Source: Actinomycetota bacterium
GTDB taxonomy: Bacteria > Actinomycetota > Thermoleophilia > Solirubrobacterales > 70-9
Direction of reading: 5' to 3'
Length of the DNA: 64,000 nt
Assembly: GCA_005885405.1 (NCBI GenBank)
Contig: VAYN01000005.1
Location: forward strand, 119,715-183,714
The position numbers and the translations under genes are program-made. How positions within the stretch are numbered: the stretch's first letter is position 1; each line of letters starts with the position of its first letter. Below are positions 38,400 to 48,462 of this stretch, one piece after another. The notes below the pieces were generated by a model. The model was given only the letters and a program-made list of their open reading frames with translations, did not search any database and was not told the DNA's origin.

Positions 38400-38849
38400 T
38401 CAAGGGACGTGACTGCACGCAACCAAATCGGCTTCTTTGGCCAACCGGTCGTACTCCTTAAATGGGTTCGTGCTTGCCCCTGCCACCGACTGCGGGTTTT
38501 CCTTGCTCTCTTCCAGAGCCGCCTCGAACTCCTCCATCATCGATTCGACGGCGGCTTCGTTGCCGCTGGGCACCCCAAGCGCCCTCATCTGCTCCCCCTG
38601 CCGCTCGAGAAGCGGGAGGAGGACCGGCTCGACCATCTCCACCGCCTTGGCCGACGGGTGCTCCTTCGAGTAGTCGATCGCGCCTTCGAGCTCCTTTTTT
38701 TCGGTCCCTTCGCAGATAGCCGTGGCTCGCTTGACGTAGGCCGCTTCACCTAGCAGAACCGGATCGGCATCGCTGCTATCCCCGCATCCGGAGATGAGCA
38801 GTCCGCCGAGAAGCAGCGCAAAGGTAAATAGGGCGAGGAACCGACTCAC
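38400..38849 (-). CDS. Lipoprotein, function unknown
   Basis: The GTG at 38849 overlaps the stop of the giant secreted gene (GTGA). The 149-residue protein has a lipoprotein signal MSRFLALFTFALLLGGLLISGC with a LISGC lipobox, cutting at Cys22, and then a helical domain rich in Glu/Lys (ATAICEGTEKKELEGAIDYS, LERQGEQMRALGVPSGNEAA). Two further cysteines (CEG and ACSH) may pair. Translational coupling with the giant gene suggests a joint surface function. No family is recognised. Confidence 0.75.
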   Translation of the reverse strand: MSRFLALFTFALLLGGLLISGCGDSSDADPVLLGEAAYVKRATAICEGTEKKELEGAIDYSKEHPSAKAVEMVEPVLLPLLERQGEQMRALGVPSGNEAAVESMMEEFEAALEESKENPQSVAGASTNPFKEYDRLAKEADLVACSHVP

Positions 38850-41800
38850 TTCGCTCTCTCCTCTCGGTCATGCGGGCACCGTGCCTCGAGCGTCGGCCTC
38901 AGGTTTGAGGCTCGGCCGTTCTGGGCGGCCATTGCCACCCCGACGCGGTGCCGGCGCGCGCAGATGTCGGTCGAGTTTTCGAGCAGGCCCTTCGCGCCGC
39001 CCTTCATCTTCAAGACGAAGCGGGACACGGGGGCGTCGGGAACGGCGGCGAAGGTCGTGCGTATGCCACCGCGACTGGAATCGATGAAGCCGACCAGGTT
39101 GATGTCAATCTCGCCACCTAGGGCCGCGACGAGGTCGGGGAGTTCCCTGTCGCCGCCGTTGGCGCGCAGGTAGACCGGCCCCCTGAGCGGTTTGTCCAGG
39201 AGCGGCGTCCAAGCTGCCGCCCGGCCGTAGATAGACCGCTTCGGGCACTTGTCCGCGGCAAACTGCACGCGCGTGCAGATCGTGCCGATGTGACTCTGGG
39301 CCAAGAACTCAGAATGAGGCAAGGCCACCGAGACGCGACCGATGTTCGCATCCCCTCTTCTCGCTTTGAGACGCGCCGTCAGCGTCGGGAAGTCGCCTCG
39401 TTTGGTCCCTCCCCCGAGCGCGAAGGCAAGCTTCGGCTTGAAGCCCAACGCTTTACAGCCGTCGACCTGGAATCTATCAGCAGGCTGAGCGATAGCTCCG
39501 GTGGTCGAGGTCACCTTCGCGTCAACCTCAAGCTCCCGGCAGTTGGTCGGGTTGAGAGAGAATTCGGGGCGATCGATTACCGCGTGCAGGCGGCGATAGG
39601 CGGCCGGGACCCCTTCGACGAACTGCGGCAGATTGGTTTTGACCGTTGCCTGGGCGCTCTCAGGATCGACCATGAGAGCACTACGCACGACCACGTCGCC
39701 GAGGTCAAATGGCCCCGCCTGGGCCGGAACAGTGGTCACGAGGCTGAAGGGTGCCCCCTGATACGGACCGGCCAGATAGATAGCCGTCGGCGCCTTGCCC
39801 GGCTCCGGCAGCCAGAGAGGTTCGGGCCCTGCTCCGGCCGCAACCGTGACCGTGCCGATCGAGGATGAGAGCGGGACCCCGGCGAGTTTCGCCAGCTCCC
39901 CCTTGGGCAACACCACGTCGAAGCTCTGGATTTGCTGTTCCCCATCTTCACGGGTGAGATCCAGAATGAAGGGCGAGAATGCTCCAGCTACCGGCTTCGT
40001 GACGCCGGCGCGGAGTTTCGGCGCGAATCCAGGTGCGCAACCTCCATCGATCACAACCTGGCTCTGCCCCGAGACCGGGGGGTCCGTCGAGTGGGGCGTG
40101 AAGGTGTAGCTCGTGGTGAAAGTGCCACAGGAGTCCGGGTTCTTCAATGGTGCCCGCGCGCCGCCCCAAATATGGAAATCGATCTCTTCAACCGGAACCT
40201 GGGGCAGATCAGAGAAGACGACGGTCAACCGGCCCGTCGCCGGATCGGGCTGGATCTCACCGGGGAGCTTGACGTGAAGCCCGAGGTCGTCGGAGGCGAG
40301 CCAGAGCTGGAACTGGTGACCCGGCTCGGGGCTGCGCTGGTAGAGAGCGCCATGGATCGGTCTTGGAAGGTTGGGCGAGATGATGTCGACCGTGCCCAGC
40401 TTGGAGGCGTCAGGGCACCCGACGTCAACTTCTTCGTGGAAGTGAACCTGTTCCGCTGAGCAGGCATCGATCGCGCTGGCGGCCGCCGGATTAATCCCCA
40501 GCCCCTCCGGCAGGGTCACCCTCGCCTCACGCATCGTGGCGGTCGAGGGGATGTTCGGGTCGCTCGATTGCGGCAGCTTGAAGCTGGCATCGAGCCCGGT
40601 TGCTGCGCCTGCTACCGAGCTAATCGGCTTTGCCTCGAAGCCGGGGCTGAAGGGCAGGTTCGAGCAGTTGGTGATCGGCGGCAGCGCTGCGGATTTGGTG
40701 AACACCTTGCCTGGCAGCTGATAGCTCGTGACCGCGAACCCAACCTCGCCCTTCTGACAGGCCGATGGGTTCGACATGAAGGCCGTGGGCGGCAGCGTGC
40801 TATCGCGTTTGCCGCCGGGTGCTTCGCACGCCGTCCCAGACGGACATCCCGCTTCCTTGGCAGTCAGACGTAATTCGTCATGGCTTTCGTCCGGCGGATT
40901 TCCCCAAAAGATCGTTTCCGCTTCAACCAGCGGCGAAAGCGCTGGCGAGTCTTCGACGACTGCCGTCACCCCGTAATCGCCGGCCGTCCGCACCTTGACG
41001 TTGATGAAGACGGGATATTGGTAGCCGATGAATCCGAAACGGGCGACTTCCCTCTCCGGATGAGGCAGATCCATAACATAGATCGGCTCCGGGATTGGGC
41101 CTTTCAGCGACGTCACCCAGACCTTCGCTATGCCCACCTGAGCGTCGATTGGGCAATTGCCGTGGGCGATGAGCTGCCCGGTGCTACACCGAGGAAATGC
41201 GTTCGGGTTTGCCAGCAGACCGGGCGGTATCGAGACCTTTGCGTCTTCGAGCCGCGCCCCCACTATCGGCATTCCGTCGCCGGTGCTGCGATGGTTAAGC
41301 ACGAAGCGAGTCGTGAAGTCTGGGTGCATTCCGGCGTTGCTCGTCGAAAGCCCAGCCTCCACCGCGGCGATACCGAATTCGTCGTTGAATTCTTCGCTGC
41401 TGGTCTCCGATGCCGTGGCCAAGGACTTTGAGGGGGTAGCTGAAGGTGAAGCAACAGGCCCCGCGGCGCCACTAAGCGTCTCTAAATCAGTCGATTCACC
41501 TTCACCTTTACGACTCACCGAACTTCTCGCCCTGTCGCCTCGTTTCCGCCTGCCGCAGCGCTTATGCCTATCTCGGCCCTTGACCCGATGGCAACGTCTC
41601 TTCGCCTTTCGCGGCTTGACATTCCCGCTTCCGATCGTCGACTCAGATAGTGGACTCGACAGCTGAGGGGCGGCCGGATTTCCCAGACGGCATCCCTCTT
41701 CAGCGCAGACCTCGCTCTCTACTGGGGTCGCAAAGCCTCCGCCGACCTTCGCGTCGTAGATCGCAGGAACGCCTCCTAGGCCTGCGCCGGGGACGAGAGA

Positions 41801-43600
41801 GTCCTGGGACAGGAAAAGGACGTCCTCGCCGGAAGGGGTCACCGACAGCAAGACATTCGGAGTCGGCAAAAATGCGAATTCTTTGAGTGGGGTGTACCCA
41901 GTTGATTTCCCCGAGCTGATCAGGTCCAGGGTCGCCGGGCCGCCGCCTTCCCCCGCCCGCCACTCATAGATGTCGTTGACTTCGTCGGTATCGTCCTCCG
42001 CCAGTGCCTCGGCGGTTTCGAAGAACACACGATTGCCGTCGTCGCTGAGATTGTGAACAGCGATCGGGACATCGACGAGATTGAGGTTCTGCAGCTGCGC
42101 GTCGCTACTCGCGGGCACCCCGGGGCCGCATGAGACGCAGGTGAGGCTCCCAGCCCCATCCTCATAGCGGTAGATCTCCGTATGTCCAGCGTTTTCATAC
42201 CCGGTGAGTTTCGCTCGCGACTCGAAGATCAGCACCGAGCCGTCTGGCGTGCTGCGAGAGGAGTCCGCCCCGGGACCAACCGGAGGTTCCTTGCTAAGCG
42301 ACGGCGCGACCACATGGCTCGTCCAGCGGGTCAACGCGGGCAACCCGAACCAAATGGCATTACCAGAGGTACGCTGCAAGTCGCTGAGCGCCACGGTTCC
42401 TATGTATTCCGGGGCAGCCCCACTCCACACATAGAGATTAGGCTCTCCCGCCGTGCCGTTTGCCCCGTCGAGCTGGCTTTTCGAGATGAAGTAGACGTGG
42501 GAACCGTCGCCGGAGACATTGACGACTTCACCGTCACCGCTCGCGTTGACCTGGCTGTCGTTTTTCGTCGCGGTGTCGAAGCGATGAATATTTCCGCCGC
42601 TCACGTAGTAGATGAACTCGCCTTCTTCGGAAAGACCGGCGTAAGTAGGATTACCGGCGGCGACTTCCTCAGTCACCGCGTTGTTGATGCGAAGGTAGAG
42701 CACGCCTTCGACCTTGAACGCGACGGCAGTACCATCCTTGGACGAGCCTTGGTAATAGGCCTCCTGCCCCGGCGTCTGCGGTTCATTGCCTGGAAGGAGC
42801 GAAATGACCCGAGTTCCTCCCCCTGCTTCGCGGTCGTAAACCCCTCCGGTGCCCTCCGGAGGCCCGTCGAGCTCGAGCTGCTTCGCTTTGCAGTCCGCAC
42901 CCGCCCCAAGGCACCATAAACTTTGACCTTCGTGCTTTCCGGTTGAGAAGATTATGTGTTCGCCCCCTTCGCTGATGTAGCGCCCTTGGCCGTAGGGTTC
43001 GCTCACGAGGCTGCCCTTAGCAGTGAACTCGAACGTTCCGTCAGGGTTACTCAGGTACGAGGCAGGCTTAGCTTGGGCGAGGCTGCCGCTTGGTAAAGGT
43101 GGAACCGCGCCATCGAAGAGGGAAATATCGACGAACGCGTACTTATGGTCCACCGAAACTCCGCCAGGTATCGGGCCGGTGGCCTCTGGACCCGAGGGAG
43201 TGACACGGCGGATCGTGTGCCAACCGGCACTGTCGCGACGCGACTCGTAGACGTCGAGGTAGCCGGTCGCTTCTCCCGGTTCCCGCAAGGGCGTCCCATA
43301 AGTCATATAGACCGCGCTGTCTCCGGCGGGGGACAGTAGCTCGGTCGAGAAGAAGTCCACGGGAGAGCTGAATCCCCAACCCTGCAATGCCTCCAGCAAT
43401 CGGCCATCACTGTCGGAAGGGCTGACGAGCTCGTAGGCGCGGCAGTCCGGCAAGTTGGCCGAAAAGCCGACGCGAAGTTCTTCGTTTGGGCAAGGCTCCG
43501 CTGAGGCTGGGGGCGGCAGAGCACTCACGGTCGATAGAAGCAGCACGCATCCCAGCAACCCCCTGAGCATGCGATGCGACCATCCCTGTAACTCGACCAT
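38846..43600 (-). CDS. Giant secreted surface protein (1584 residues), function unknown
   Basis: A strong GAGGAGGGG site precedes the ATG at 43600. A signal peptide (MLRGLLGCVLLLSTVSALPP region) ends near SAE at residue 35. Residues 35-640 resemble a TolB/WD40-like beta-propeller with a DCRAYELVSPSD-type opening and repeats such as GDGSHVYFISKSQL and DDGNRVFFETAEAL. Residues 660-690 are a basic Cys/Arg/Lys linker (KPRKAKRRCHRVKGRD and on). Residues 750-1560 are a second, beta-rich region with repeated PxxxxxxxC blocks. Proteins of this family are typical of Solirubrobacterales and have no known role; a surface or adhesin function is inferred. The DNA is visibly less GC-biased than flanking housekeeping genes. 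Confidence 0.8.
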   Translation of the reverse strand: MVELQGWSHRMLRGLLGCVLLLSTVSALPPPASAEPCPNEELRVGFSANLPDCRAYELVSPSDSDGRLLEALQGWGFSSPVDFFSTELLSPAGDSAVYMTYGTPLREPGEATGYLDVYESRRDSAGWHTIRRVTPSGPEATGPIPGGVSVDHKYAFVDISLFDGAVPPLPSGSLAQAKPASYLSNPDGTFEFTAKGSLVSEPYGQGRYISEGGEHIIFSTGKHEGQSLWCLGAGADCKAKQLELDGPPEGTGGVYDREAGGGTRVISLLPGNEPQTPGQEAYYQGSSKDGTAVAFKVEGVLYLRINNAVTEEVAAGNPTYAGLSEEGEFIYYVSGGNIHRFDTATKNDSQVNASGDGEVVNVSGDGSHVYFISKSQLDGANGTAGEPNLYVWSGAAPEYIGTVALSDLQRTSGNAIWFGLPALTRWTSHVVAPSLSKEPPVGPGADSSRSTPDGSVLIFESRAKLTGYENAGHTEIYRYEDGAGSLTCVSCGPGVPASSDAQLQNLNLVDVPIAVHNLSDDGNRVFFETAEALAEDDTDEVNDIYEWRAGEGGGPATLDLISSGKSTGYTPLKEFAFLPTPNVLLSVTPSGEDVLFLSQDSLVPGAGLGGVPAIYDAKVGGGFATPVESEVCAEEGCRLGNPAAPQLSSPLSESTIGSGNVKPRKAKRRCHRVKGRDRHKRCGRRKRGDRARSSVSRKGEGESTDLETLSGAAGPVASPSATPSKSLATASETSSEEFNDEFGIAAVEAGLSTSNAGMHPDFTTRFVLNHRSTGDGMPIVGARLEDAKVSIPPGLLANPNAFPRCSTGQLIAHGNCPIDAQVGIAKVWVTSLKGPIPEPIYVMDLPHPEREVARFGFIGYQYPVFINVKVRTAGDYGVTAVVEDSPALSPLVEAETIFWGNPPDESHDELRLTAKEAGCPSGTACEAPGGKRDSTLPPTAFMSNPSACQKGEVGFAVTSYQLPGKVFTKSAALPPITNCSNLPFSPGFEAKPISSVAGAATGLDASFKLPQSSDPNIPSTATMREARVTLPEGLGINPAAASAIDACSAEQVHFHEEVDVGCPDASKLGTVDIISPNLPRPIHGALYQRSPEPGHQFQLWLASDDLGLHVKLPGEIQPDPATGRLTVVFSDLPQVPVEEIDFHIWGGARAPLKNPDSCGTFTTSYTFTPHSTDPPVSGQSQVVIDGGCAPGFAPKLRAGVTKPVAGAFSPFILDLTREDGEQQIQSFDVVLPKGELAKLAGVPLSSSIGTVTVAAGAGPEPLWLPEPGKAPTAIYLAGPYQGAPFSLVTTVPAQAGPFDLGDVVVRSALMVDPESAQATVKTNLPQFVEGVPAAYRRLHAVIDRPEFSLNPTNCRELEVDAKVTSTTGAIAQPADRFQVDGCKALGFKPKLAFALGGGTKRGDFPTLTARLKARRGDANIGRVSVALPHSEFLAQSHIGTICTRVQFAADKCPKRSIYGRAAAWTPLLDKPLRGPVYLRANGGDRELPDLVAALGGEIDINLVGFIDSSRGGIRTTFAAVPDAPVSRFVLKMKGGAKGLLENSTDICARRHRVGVAMAAQNGRASNLRPTLEARCPHDREERAK

Positions 43601-43765
43601 CGTCCCCTCCTCGTTCTACCGCCAGCGGCGCTCGCTATCCCTGCTCTTGATGCGCCTCAGCGATACCGTAAGTCACTGCGGAGCAGCTCCGAGTGACAAC
43701 TTGTCAACGACCTCTCTCGCGGAGAACCTCAAGGTCGCCACTGGCCCGACTCCGAATTGGCGAGA

Positions 43766-43795
43766 GACCAAGGGCCGCCGAAGCGGCCCTTGGTC
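43766..43795 (-). terminator. Stable terminator-like hairpin with UUCG tetraloop
   Basis: Arms 43766-43778 and 43783-43795 are perfect 13-bp inverted repeats. On the minus strand the loop reads TTCG closed by C-G, an exceptionally stable tetraloop. It lies 33 bp after the stop of the exported gene at 43829 and should end its transcript, although no strong T-run follows. Confidence 0.6.
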
Positions 43796-43828
43796 GTGAA
43801 ATGACTGTCGTGCCTGTCCAGGCTCCGA

Positions 43829-44518
43829 CTAGCCGACTACGAGGTGTTCCCCGCCTTCCATGTACAGGTCAAATGTCATGGTCAGAGAACCTTCACTCGG
43901 GCACAGGAAGCTCTGGCCGCTCTCAATTTTGAACGTGGAGTTGGCACCAGTCGAAATCGTGCCCATGGCGATTTCCGGTGATGTCGTGTAGGTGCCTTTA
44001 ACCGGGCCGGTAAGGGTAGTCCGTTCATAGCTGCATTCGAGCCCACCCGGGAAGTCAAGCCGGTATGTAATTGCACGCGCCGCGCTAGAGCAGCTGCCGC
44101 CGCGGATCTGCAGTTCATGCGCAACACCCGGCAGCGCCTTCACGCACCACGGGGTACCATTGCTGCTTCCAGTCGGCGCGGTTGTCACCGTGGTCGCGCC
44201 CAGCGACGAGCTGCACTGGGTTCCGGTGCCGCTGGTCCCCGTGAAGCTGGCACTTTCGATCGTCCCTTCGACCGCTTCGCCGTTGTTGCTGTTCTTGGTC
44301 ACAACGCCTTTAAGGTCGGCCGAACTGCAAACGACTTCGCCAAAGCTTCCAGAAAAGATCGTGCTCCCTGTATTTTTCGCTGTAATTTTTGTACCCACTG
44401 CCGAAATTTCGCCGTTTGTTGTTTTCAAGACCGGCGAGGTTGCCGAAGCGGCAGCAGGCAGAACAAAGGCCGCAAAGGCAGCTACGGCCATGCAAGCCAC
44501 GATGAGTTTCTTGAACAT
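43829..44518 (-). CDS. Exported protein, function unknown
   Basis: The 229-residue protein has a signal peptide (MFKKLIVACMAVAAFAAFVL, cleaved after about ASA at residue 26). The mature part is beta-rich with six or more cysteines (EVVCSS, TQCSS, PWCVKAL, GSCSSA, ECSYER and FLCPSE), suggesting several disulfides, and Thr/Ser/Gly-rich loops. No family is recognised; similar small exported proteins are frequent in Solirubrobacterales. A structured leader with two hairpins precedes it and a UUCG hairpin follows, so it is probably monocistronic. Confidence 0.75.
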   Translation of the reverse strand: MFKKLIVACMAVAAFAAFVLPAAASATSPVLKTTNGEISAVGTKITAKNTGSTIFSGSFGEVVCSSADLKGVVTKNSNNGEAVEGTIESASFTGTSGTGTQCSSSLGATTVTTAPTGSSNGTPWCVKALPGVAHELQIRGGSCSSAARAITYRLDFPGGLECSYERTTLTGPVKGTYTTSPEIAMGTISTGANSTFKIESGQSFLCPSEGSLTMTFDLYMEGGEHLVVG

Positions 44519-44825
44519 CTGAGATACTCCCTTTCTTGGTCCCGAGCCTTCGGCTCGGCTTTGATTGAGCTCCCGGGGCGCCGTCTTTCCCTAGAGACGT
44601 CTCGGGAGTTTTCGTTCGCTCAGGAAGAGCAAACTGATTGGGAGCTTCTACAGTCCCGTCTGGCCTAATGCAAGGGTTCCGCTGGGGTTTTTCGCGACAC
44701 TGTGTCTGGTCTTGAGTCAACACGATTTGAGCTTTACTCCATCTAGCCAGCATTTCCGGGGTAACACTGACGTTAGGCGACTTTTGTCACCTGTCGCTGT
44801 TAGTCACAGGGAGGAGTAATCCGGG
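44519..44825 (-). promoter_or_regulatory. 307-bp leader region with candidate promoter and two hairpins
   Basis: This gap precedes the exported gene at 43829-44518. A candidate promoter is TTGCAT (44673-44668), 17 bp, TAGAAG (44650-44645). The leader of about 120 nt would contain hairpin 1 (CTCCCG/CGGGAG at 44603-44608 and 44570-44575, with an inner CGTCT/AGACG stem at 44582-44599) and hairpin 2 (CCGAGCC-GAA-GGCTCGG, 44558-44542), followed by GGGAG and the ATG. It could be a structured regulatory leader, but it matches no riboswitch I recognise. No gene was seen in the gap. Confidence 0.35.
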
Positions 44826-46367
44826 TTACATCCGGTACACCGGCGCGCTTGCTGCGGCCAAAGGCGCGTCGGCGCAGGCGTCCAGGGCCAGTGCGAGAGC
44901 TCGGCGGGTGTCGCGGGGGTCGATTACGCCGTCGTCCCAGAGGCGGGCGGTGGAGTAAAAGGGCTTGCCCTGCTCTTCGTAGAGGTCGTGGAGCTGTTCG
45001 GCCGTTTGCGGCTGGCCTACCTCTTTCATCACTGCTGCCGCCATCTCGCCGCCCATCACGGAGATGCGGGCGTTGGGCCACATGAAGAGGAAGCGGGGTG
45101 AGTAGGCGCGGCCGCACATGCCGTAGTTGCCCGCCCCGAAGGAGCCGCCGACGATCACGGTCAGCTTGGGGACGCGGGCGGTGGAGACGGCGGCGACGAG
45201 CTTGGCGCCGTCCTTGGCGATCCCGCCGGCCTCGTACTTGGCGCCGACCATGAAGCCGTTGACGTTCTGGACGAAGACGAGGGGAATCCGGCGCTGGTCG
45301 CAGAGCTGGACGAAGTGGGCGCCCTTGAGGGCCGACTCGGAGAAGAGGATGCCGTTGTTGGCGACGATCCCGACCGGGTGCCCGTCGATGTGGGCGAAGG
45401 CGCAGACCAGCGTTTTGCCGTACTTCTCCTTGAACTCGCGCAGCTCCGAGCCGTCGACGACGCGGCGCAGAACCCCGCGCACGTCCCAGGGAGCGCGGGA
45501 GCCGATCGGGACGACGTCGAGAATCCCATCTGGGTCTTCGGCCGGCGGCCGCGGCTCGATCCGCTGCCAGGGAGCGGGCGGCGCCGGCGGCAGGGTGGCG
45601 ACGATTTCGCGCAGGATCTGCAGCGCCTCGGCGTCGTCGGCGGCGAGGTGGTCGGCGACGCCGGACTTGCGGGCGTGGACGTCGCCGCCTCCGAGCTCCT
45701 CCGCGGTCACCTCCTCCCCGGTCGCCGCTTTCACCAGCGGGGGGCCGCCGAGGAAGATCGTCCCCTGGTGGCGGACGATCACGGTCTCGTCGCTCATCGC
45801 CGGCACGTAGGCGCCGCCCGCCGTGCAGCTGCCCATCACCGCGGCCAGCTGCGGGATCTCCTGCGCCGACATCGTCGCCTGGTTAAAGAAAATGCGGCCG
45901 AAGTGGTCGCGGTCGGGGAAGACTTCGCTCTGCAGCGGCAGGAAGGCGCCGCCGGAATCGACCAGGTAGATGCAGGGGAGGCGGTTCTGCAGCGCCACCT
46001 CCTGGGCGCGCAGGTGCTTCTTCACCGTCACCGGGTAGTAGGTGCCGCCTTTGACGGTGGCGTCGTTGGCGACGACGACGCAGCGGCGGCCGCTGACGGT
46101 GCCGACGCCGGTGACGATCCCGGCGCCGGGCGCGGCGTCGTCGTACATCCCGTGCGCGGCCAGCGGCGAGAGCTCGAGGAAGGGGGTGCCGGGGTCGCAG
46201 AGCCGCTCGACCCGTTCGCGCGCGGTCAGCTTGCCGCGGCTGCGATGGCGCTCGACGGCCTTCTCGCCGCCACCGGCGTGGACGCGCTCGAGCTCGGCGC
46301 TGAGCTCGGCAATGAGTTCGAGGTGCTGCTCGCGCGAGCTCTCGACCGTTCCCTCAGCGGTGCTCAT
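44826..46367 (-). CDS. Acyl-CoA carboxylase beta subunit (methylcrotonyl-CoA carboxylase type)
   Basis: The 513-residue carboxyltransferase has the two crotonase-like halves of acyl-CoA carboxylase beta subunits. Oxyanion motifs are [13 protein letters not shown] near residue 185 and [20 protein letters not shown] near residue 405, followed by [27 protein letters not shown] and [12 protein letters not shown] are typical of 3-methylcrotonyl-CoA carboxylase (MccB/LiuB) rather than propionyl-CoA carboxylase. It needs a biotin-carrying alpha subunit, which is not encoded nearby. It overlaps the HMG-CoA lyase stop by 4 bp, in an operon with that gene and an acyl-CoA dehydrogenase, under probable TetR control. 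Confidence 0.9.
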   Translation of the reverse strand: MSTAEGTVESSREQHLELIAELSAELERVHAGGGEKAVERHRSRGKLTARERVERLCDPGTPFLELSPLAAHGMYDDAAPGAGIVTGVGTVSGRRCVVVANDATVKGGTYYPVTVKKHLRAQEVALQNRLPCIYLVDSGGAFLPLQSEVFPDRDHFGRIFFNQATMSAQEIPQLAAVMGSCTAGGAYVPAMSDETVIVRHQGTIFLGGPPLVKAATGEEVTAEELGGGDVHARKSGVADHLAADDAEALQILREIVATLPPAPPAPWQRIEPRPPAEDPDGILDVVPIGSRAPWDVRGVLRRVVDGSELREFKEKYGKTLVCAFAHIDGHPVGIVANNGILFSESALKGAHFVQLCDQRRIPLVFVQNVNGFMVGAKYEAGGIAKDGAKLVAAVSTARVPKLTVIVGGSFGAGNYGMCGRAYSPRFLFMWPNARISVMGGEMAAAVMKEVGQPQTAEQLHDLYEEQGKPFYSTARLWDDGVIDPRDTRRALALALDACADAPLAAASAPVYRM

Positions 46368-47308
46368 CGCGGCGGGTTCTCCTTAAAGGGATCGCGCTCG
46401 GCGTGCCACTCGACCGGGCCGGCGACGAGGGTGTGGGAGCCGAGCGGGCGGCCGAGGACTTCCTGGGCCGCCCGGGCGGCGTCCAGCAGCTTGGCGAGGT
46501 CGACGCCGGTCTCGATCCCCATCTCGTGCAGCATCGAGACCAGGTCCTCGCTGGCGACGTTGCCGGTGGCGCCGGGCGGGACCGGGCAGCCGCCGAGCTC
46601 GCCGAAGCTCGACTCGAAGGAGTCGACCCCCACCTCGAGCGCCGCCAGCACGTTGGCGAGCGCCTGGCCGCGGGTGTCGTGGAAGTGGGCGGTCAGCTCG
46701 GCGCCGACGATCTCCTCGTGGGCGCGGCGAAAGAACTCACCGACCTGGACAGGGTTCGCCATCCCGGTGGTGTCGCCGAAGCCGATCTCGACCGCGCCGG
46801 AGACCGAGAGCCGCTTGGCGATCTCGAACACGCGCTCGAAGGGAACGTAGCCCTCATACGGGCAGCCGAAGCTGGTGCTGATGACGCCCTCGCAGCGCAG
46901 CCCCTCCTCGGTCGCCCGCGCCAGCACATGTTCGAGTCCCGTCAACGACTCCTCGACCGAGCGGTTGACGTTGTGGCGGTTATGGGTCTCCGAGGCGGAG
47001 AGGAAGACGTTGACCTCGTCGATCTTCTCCCGCACCTCGAGCGCCGCTTCGAGCCCGCGCATGTTCGGGACCAGTACCGAGACCGAGACGTGCTCGGGGA
47101 TGTCGGCGCGTTCCAGCACCTCGCGTCCGTCGGCAAGCTGCGGGACGACGTCGGCGCGGACGAAGCTCGTCACCTCCAGCCGCCGCAACCCGGTGCGGGC
47201 GAGCATCTCGACCAGCCGCACCTTGTCCTCGGTGGCGATCGTCTCCGGCTCGTTCTGGAAGCCGTCGCGCGGGCCGACCTCGCGGATGCGGACGGCTTTC
47301 GGGATCAC
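46364..47308 (-). CDS. Hydroxymethylglutaryl-CoA lyase
   Basis: The 314-residue TIM-barrel protein (GTG start) has the HMG-CoA lyase motifs [17 protein letters not shown] [14 protein letters not shown] at the N-terminus, a divalent-metal HFHDT site, and the catalytic loop [20 protein letters not shown] with the active Cys. The usual Y after HDT is R (HDTRGQAL), which occurs in some bacterial members. It cleaves HMG-CoA to acetyl-CoA and acetoacetate, the last step of leucine breakdown. It lies 10 bp after the acyl-CoA dehydrogenase and overlaps the carboxylase beta gene. Confidence 0.9.
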   Translation of the reverse strand: MIPKAVRIREVGPRDGFQNEPETIATEDKVRLVEMLARTGLRRLEVTSFVRADVVPQLADGREVLERADIPEHVSVSVLVPNMRGLEAALEVREKIDEVNVFLSASETHNRHNVNRSVEESLTGLEHVLARATEEGLRCEGVISTSFGCPYEGYVPFERVFEIAKRLSVSGAVEIGFGDTTGMANPVQVGEFFRRAHEEIVGAELTAHFHDTRGQALANVLAALEVGVDSFESSFGELGGCPVPPGATGNVASEDLVSMLHEMGIETGVDLAKLLDAARAAQEVLGRPLGSHTLVAGPVEWHAERDPFKENPPR

Positions 47309-47318
47309 GGCGCTGCCC

Positions 47319-48452
47319 CTACGCCCCGAGGGCGCGGGCGATGACCATCTGCTGGACCTCGTCGGTCCCCTCGCCGATCGTGAGGATCTTGGCGTCGCGG
47401 TAGAAGCGGCAGACCGGGTACTCCTCGATGTAGCCGTAGCCGCCGTGGATCTGCACCGCCTCCTCGCAGCAGCGCACGGCGAGGCGGCCGCTCTTCAGCT
47501 TCGCCTGCGCCGCGGTGAGGCTGAAGTTTTCGCCCCGGTCCTTCATCCGCGCCGCTTTGTAAACGAGCAGCCGGGTCGCCTCGATCTCGGTCGCCATGTC
47601 GGCGAGCTTGGCCTGGATCGACTGGAAGCGGGAGATCGGCTGGCCGAAGGCCTGGCGCTCCTTGGCGTAGGCGAGCGCCTCGTCGAGGGCGCCCTGGGCG
47701 AGGCCGACGCCCATCGCGGCGACGCCGATGCGGCCGATGTCGAGCACCTGGAGGAACTGGCGGAAGCCCATCCCGCGCGGGCCGAGCAGGTTCTGCTCGG
47801 GGACGCGGCATTCGGTGAAGGTGAGCGGGCGCGTGTCCGACGCGTTCCAGCCCATCTTCCGGTAGGGCTCGCCCTGCTCGTAGCCGGGGGTGCCGTTGGC
47901 GACGATCAGGTTGGAGATCTCCTCCTCGCCGGTGCGGGCGGTGATGCAGACGACGCCGGAGATATCGGTGCCGGCGTTGGTGATGAACTGCTTGGCGCCG
48001 TCGATCACCCATTCACCGCCGTCGAGGCGAGCCTTGGTGCGGACGTTGCCAGCGTCGGAGCCGGCCTCGGGCTCGGTCAGCCCGAAGGCGCCGAGGACCT
48101 CGCCGGCGCAGAGCCGCGGCATCCACTCCTGTTTCTGCTCCTCGGAGCCGAACAGGTAAATCGGCTGCGTCCCGAGCGAGGTGTGGGCGCAGAGGGTGAT
48201 CGCGACCGAGGAATCGACGCGGGTCAGCTCCTCAACCGCCAGCGCGTAGGCGAGGGAGTCGCCGCCCCCGCCGCCGTACTCCTGCGGGAAGGGGATCCCC
48301 ATCAGGTTGAGGTCGGCGAGCTTGGCGACGATCTCGTAGGGGAAGCGGTGCTCGCGGTCTAGCTCCTCGGCGACCGGGCGGACCTCCTGGACGGCGAAGT
48401 CGCGGACGGTGCGCTGGATCAGGCGGTGCTCGTCGCCGAGCTCAAAGTCCAT
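47319..48452 (-). CDS. Acyl-CoA dehydrogenase
   Basis: The ATG at 48452 starts MDFELGDEHRLIQRTVRDFA. The 377-residue protein has the FAD-binding FGLTEPEAGSDA and AKQFITNA blocks, GWNASDTRPL, ERQAFGQPISRFQ, and the C-terminal GGYGYIEEYP and LTIGEGTDEVQ. The Glu in GEGTDE is the catalytic-base position of medium/short-chain and branched enzymes, whereas isovaleryl-CoA dehydrogenases usually carry GAGTSE; context suggests branched-chain acyl-CoA, but isovaleryl specificity is uncertain. It is the first gene of the catabolic operon, and its promoter region holds the TetR palindrome. The -10 element TATTGT gives a near-leaderless transcript. Confidence 0.9.
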   Translation of the reverse strand: MDFELGDEHRLIQRTVRDFAVQEVRPVAEELDREHRFPYEIVAKLADLNLMGIPFPQEYGGGGGDSLAYALAVEELTRVDSSVAITLCAHTSLGTQPIYLFGSEEQKQEWMPRLCAGEVLGAFGLTEPEAGSDAGNVRTKARLDGGEWVIDGAKQFITNAGTDISGVVCITARTGEEEISNLIVANGTPGYEQGEPYRKMGWNASDTRPLTFTECRVPEQNLLGPRGMGFRQFLQVLDIGRIGVAAMGVGLAQGALDEALAYAKERQAFGQPISRFQSIQAKLADMATEIEATRLLVYKAARMKDRGENFSLTAAQAKLKSGRLAVRCCEEAVQIHGGYGYIEEYPVCRFYRDAKILTIGEGTDEVQQMVIARALGA

Positions 48453-48462
48453 GGTTGGACAC

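Noticed and set aside
41400..41660. Basic Cys/Arg linker of the giant secreted protein as a separate DNA-binding gene
   Set aside because: It is in frame with the flanking parts without stop or start signals, so it is a linker.
43694..43706. TGACAA-N1-TTGTCA palindrome and TTGACA upstream of the giant secreted gene
   Set aside because: No -10 element lies at the right distance and the palindrome matches no regulator I can name.
44713..44718. TTGACT on the minus strand in the leader before the exported gene as its -35 element
   Set aside because: No -10-like hexamer occurs at 16-19 bp; the TTGCAT/TAGAAG pair further downstream fits better.
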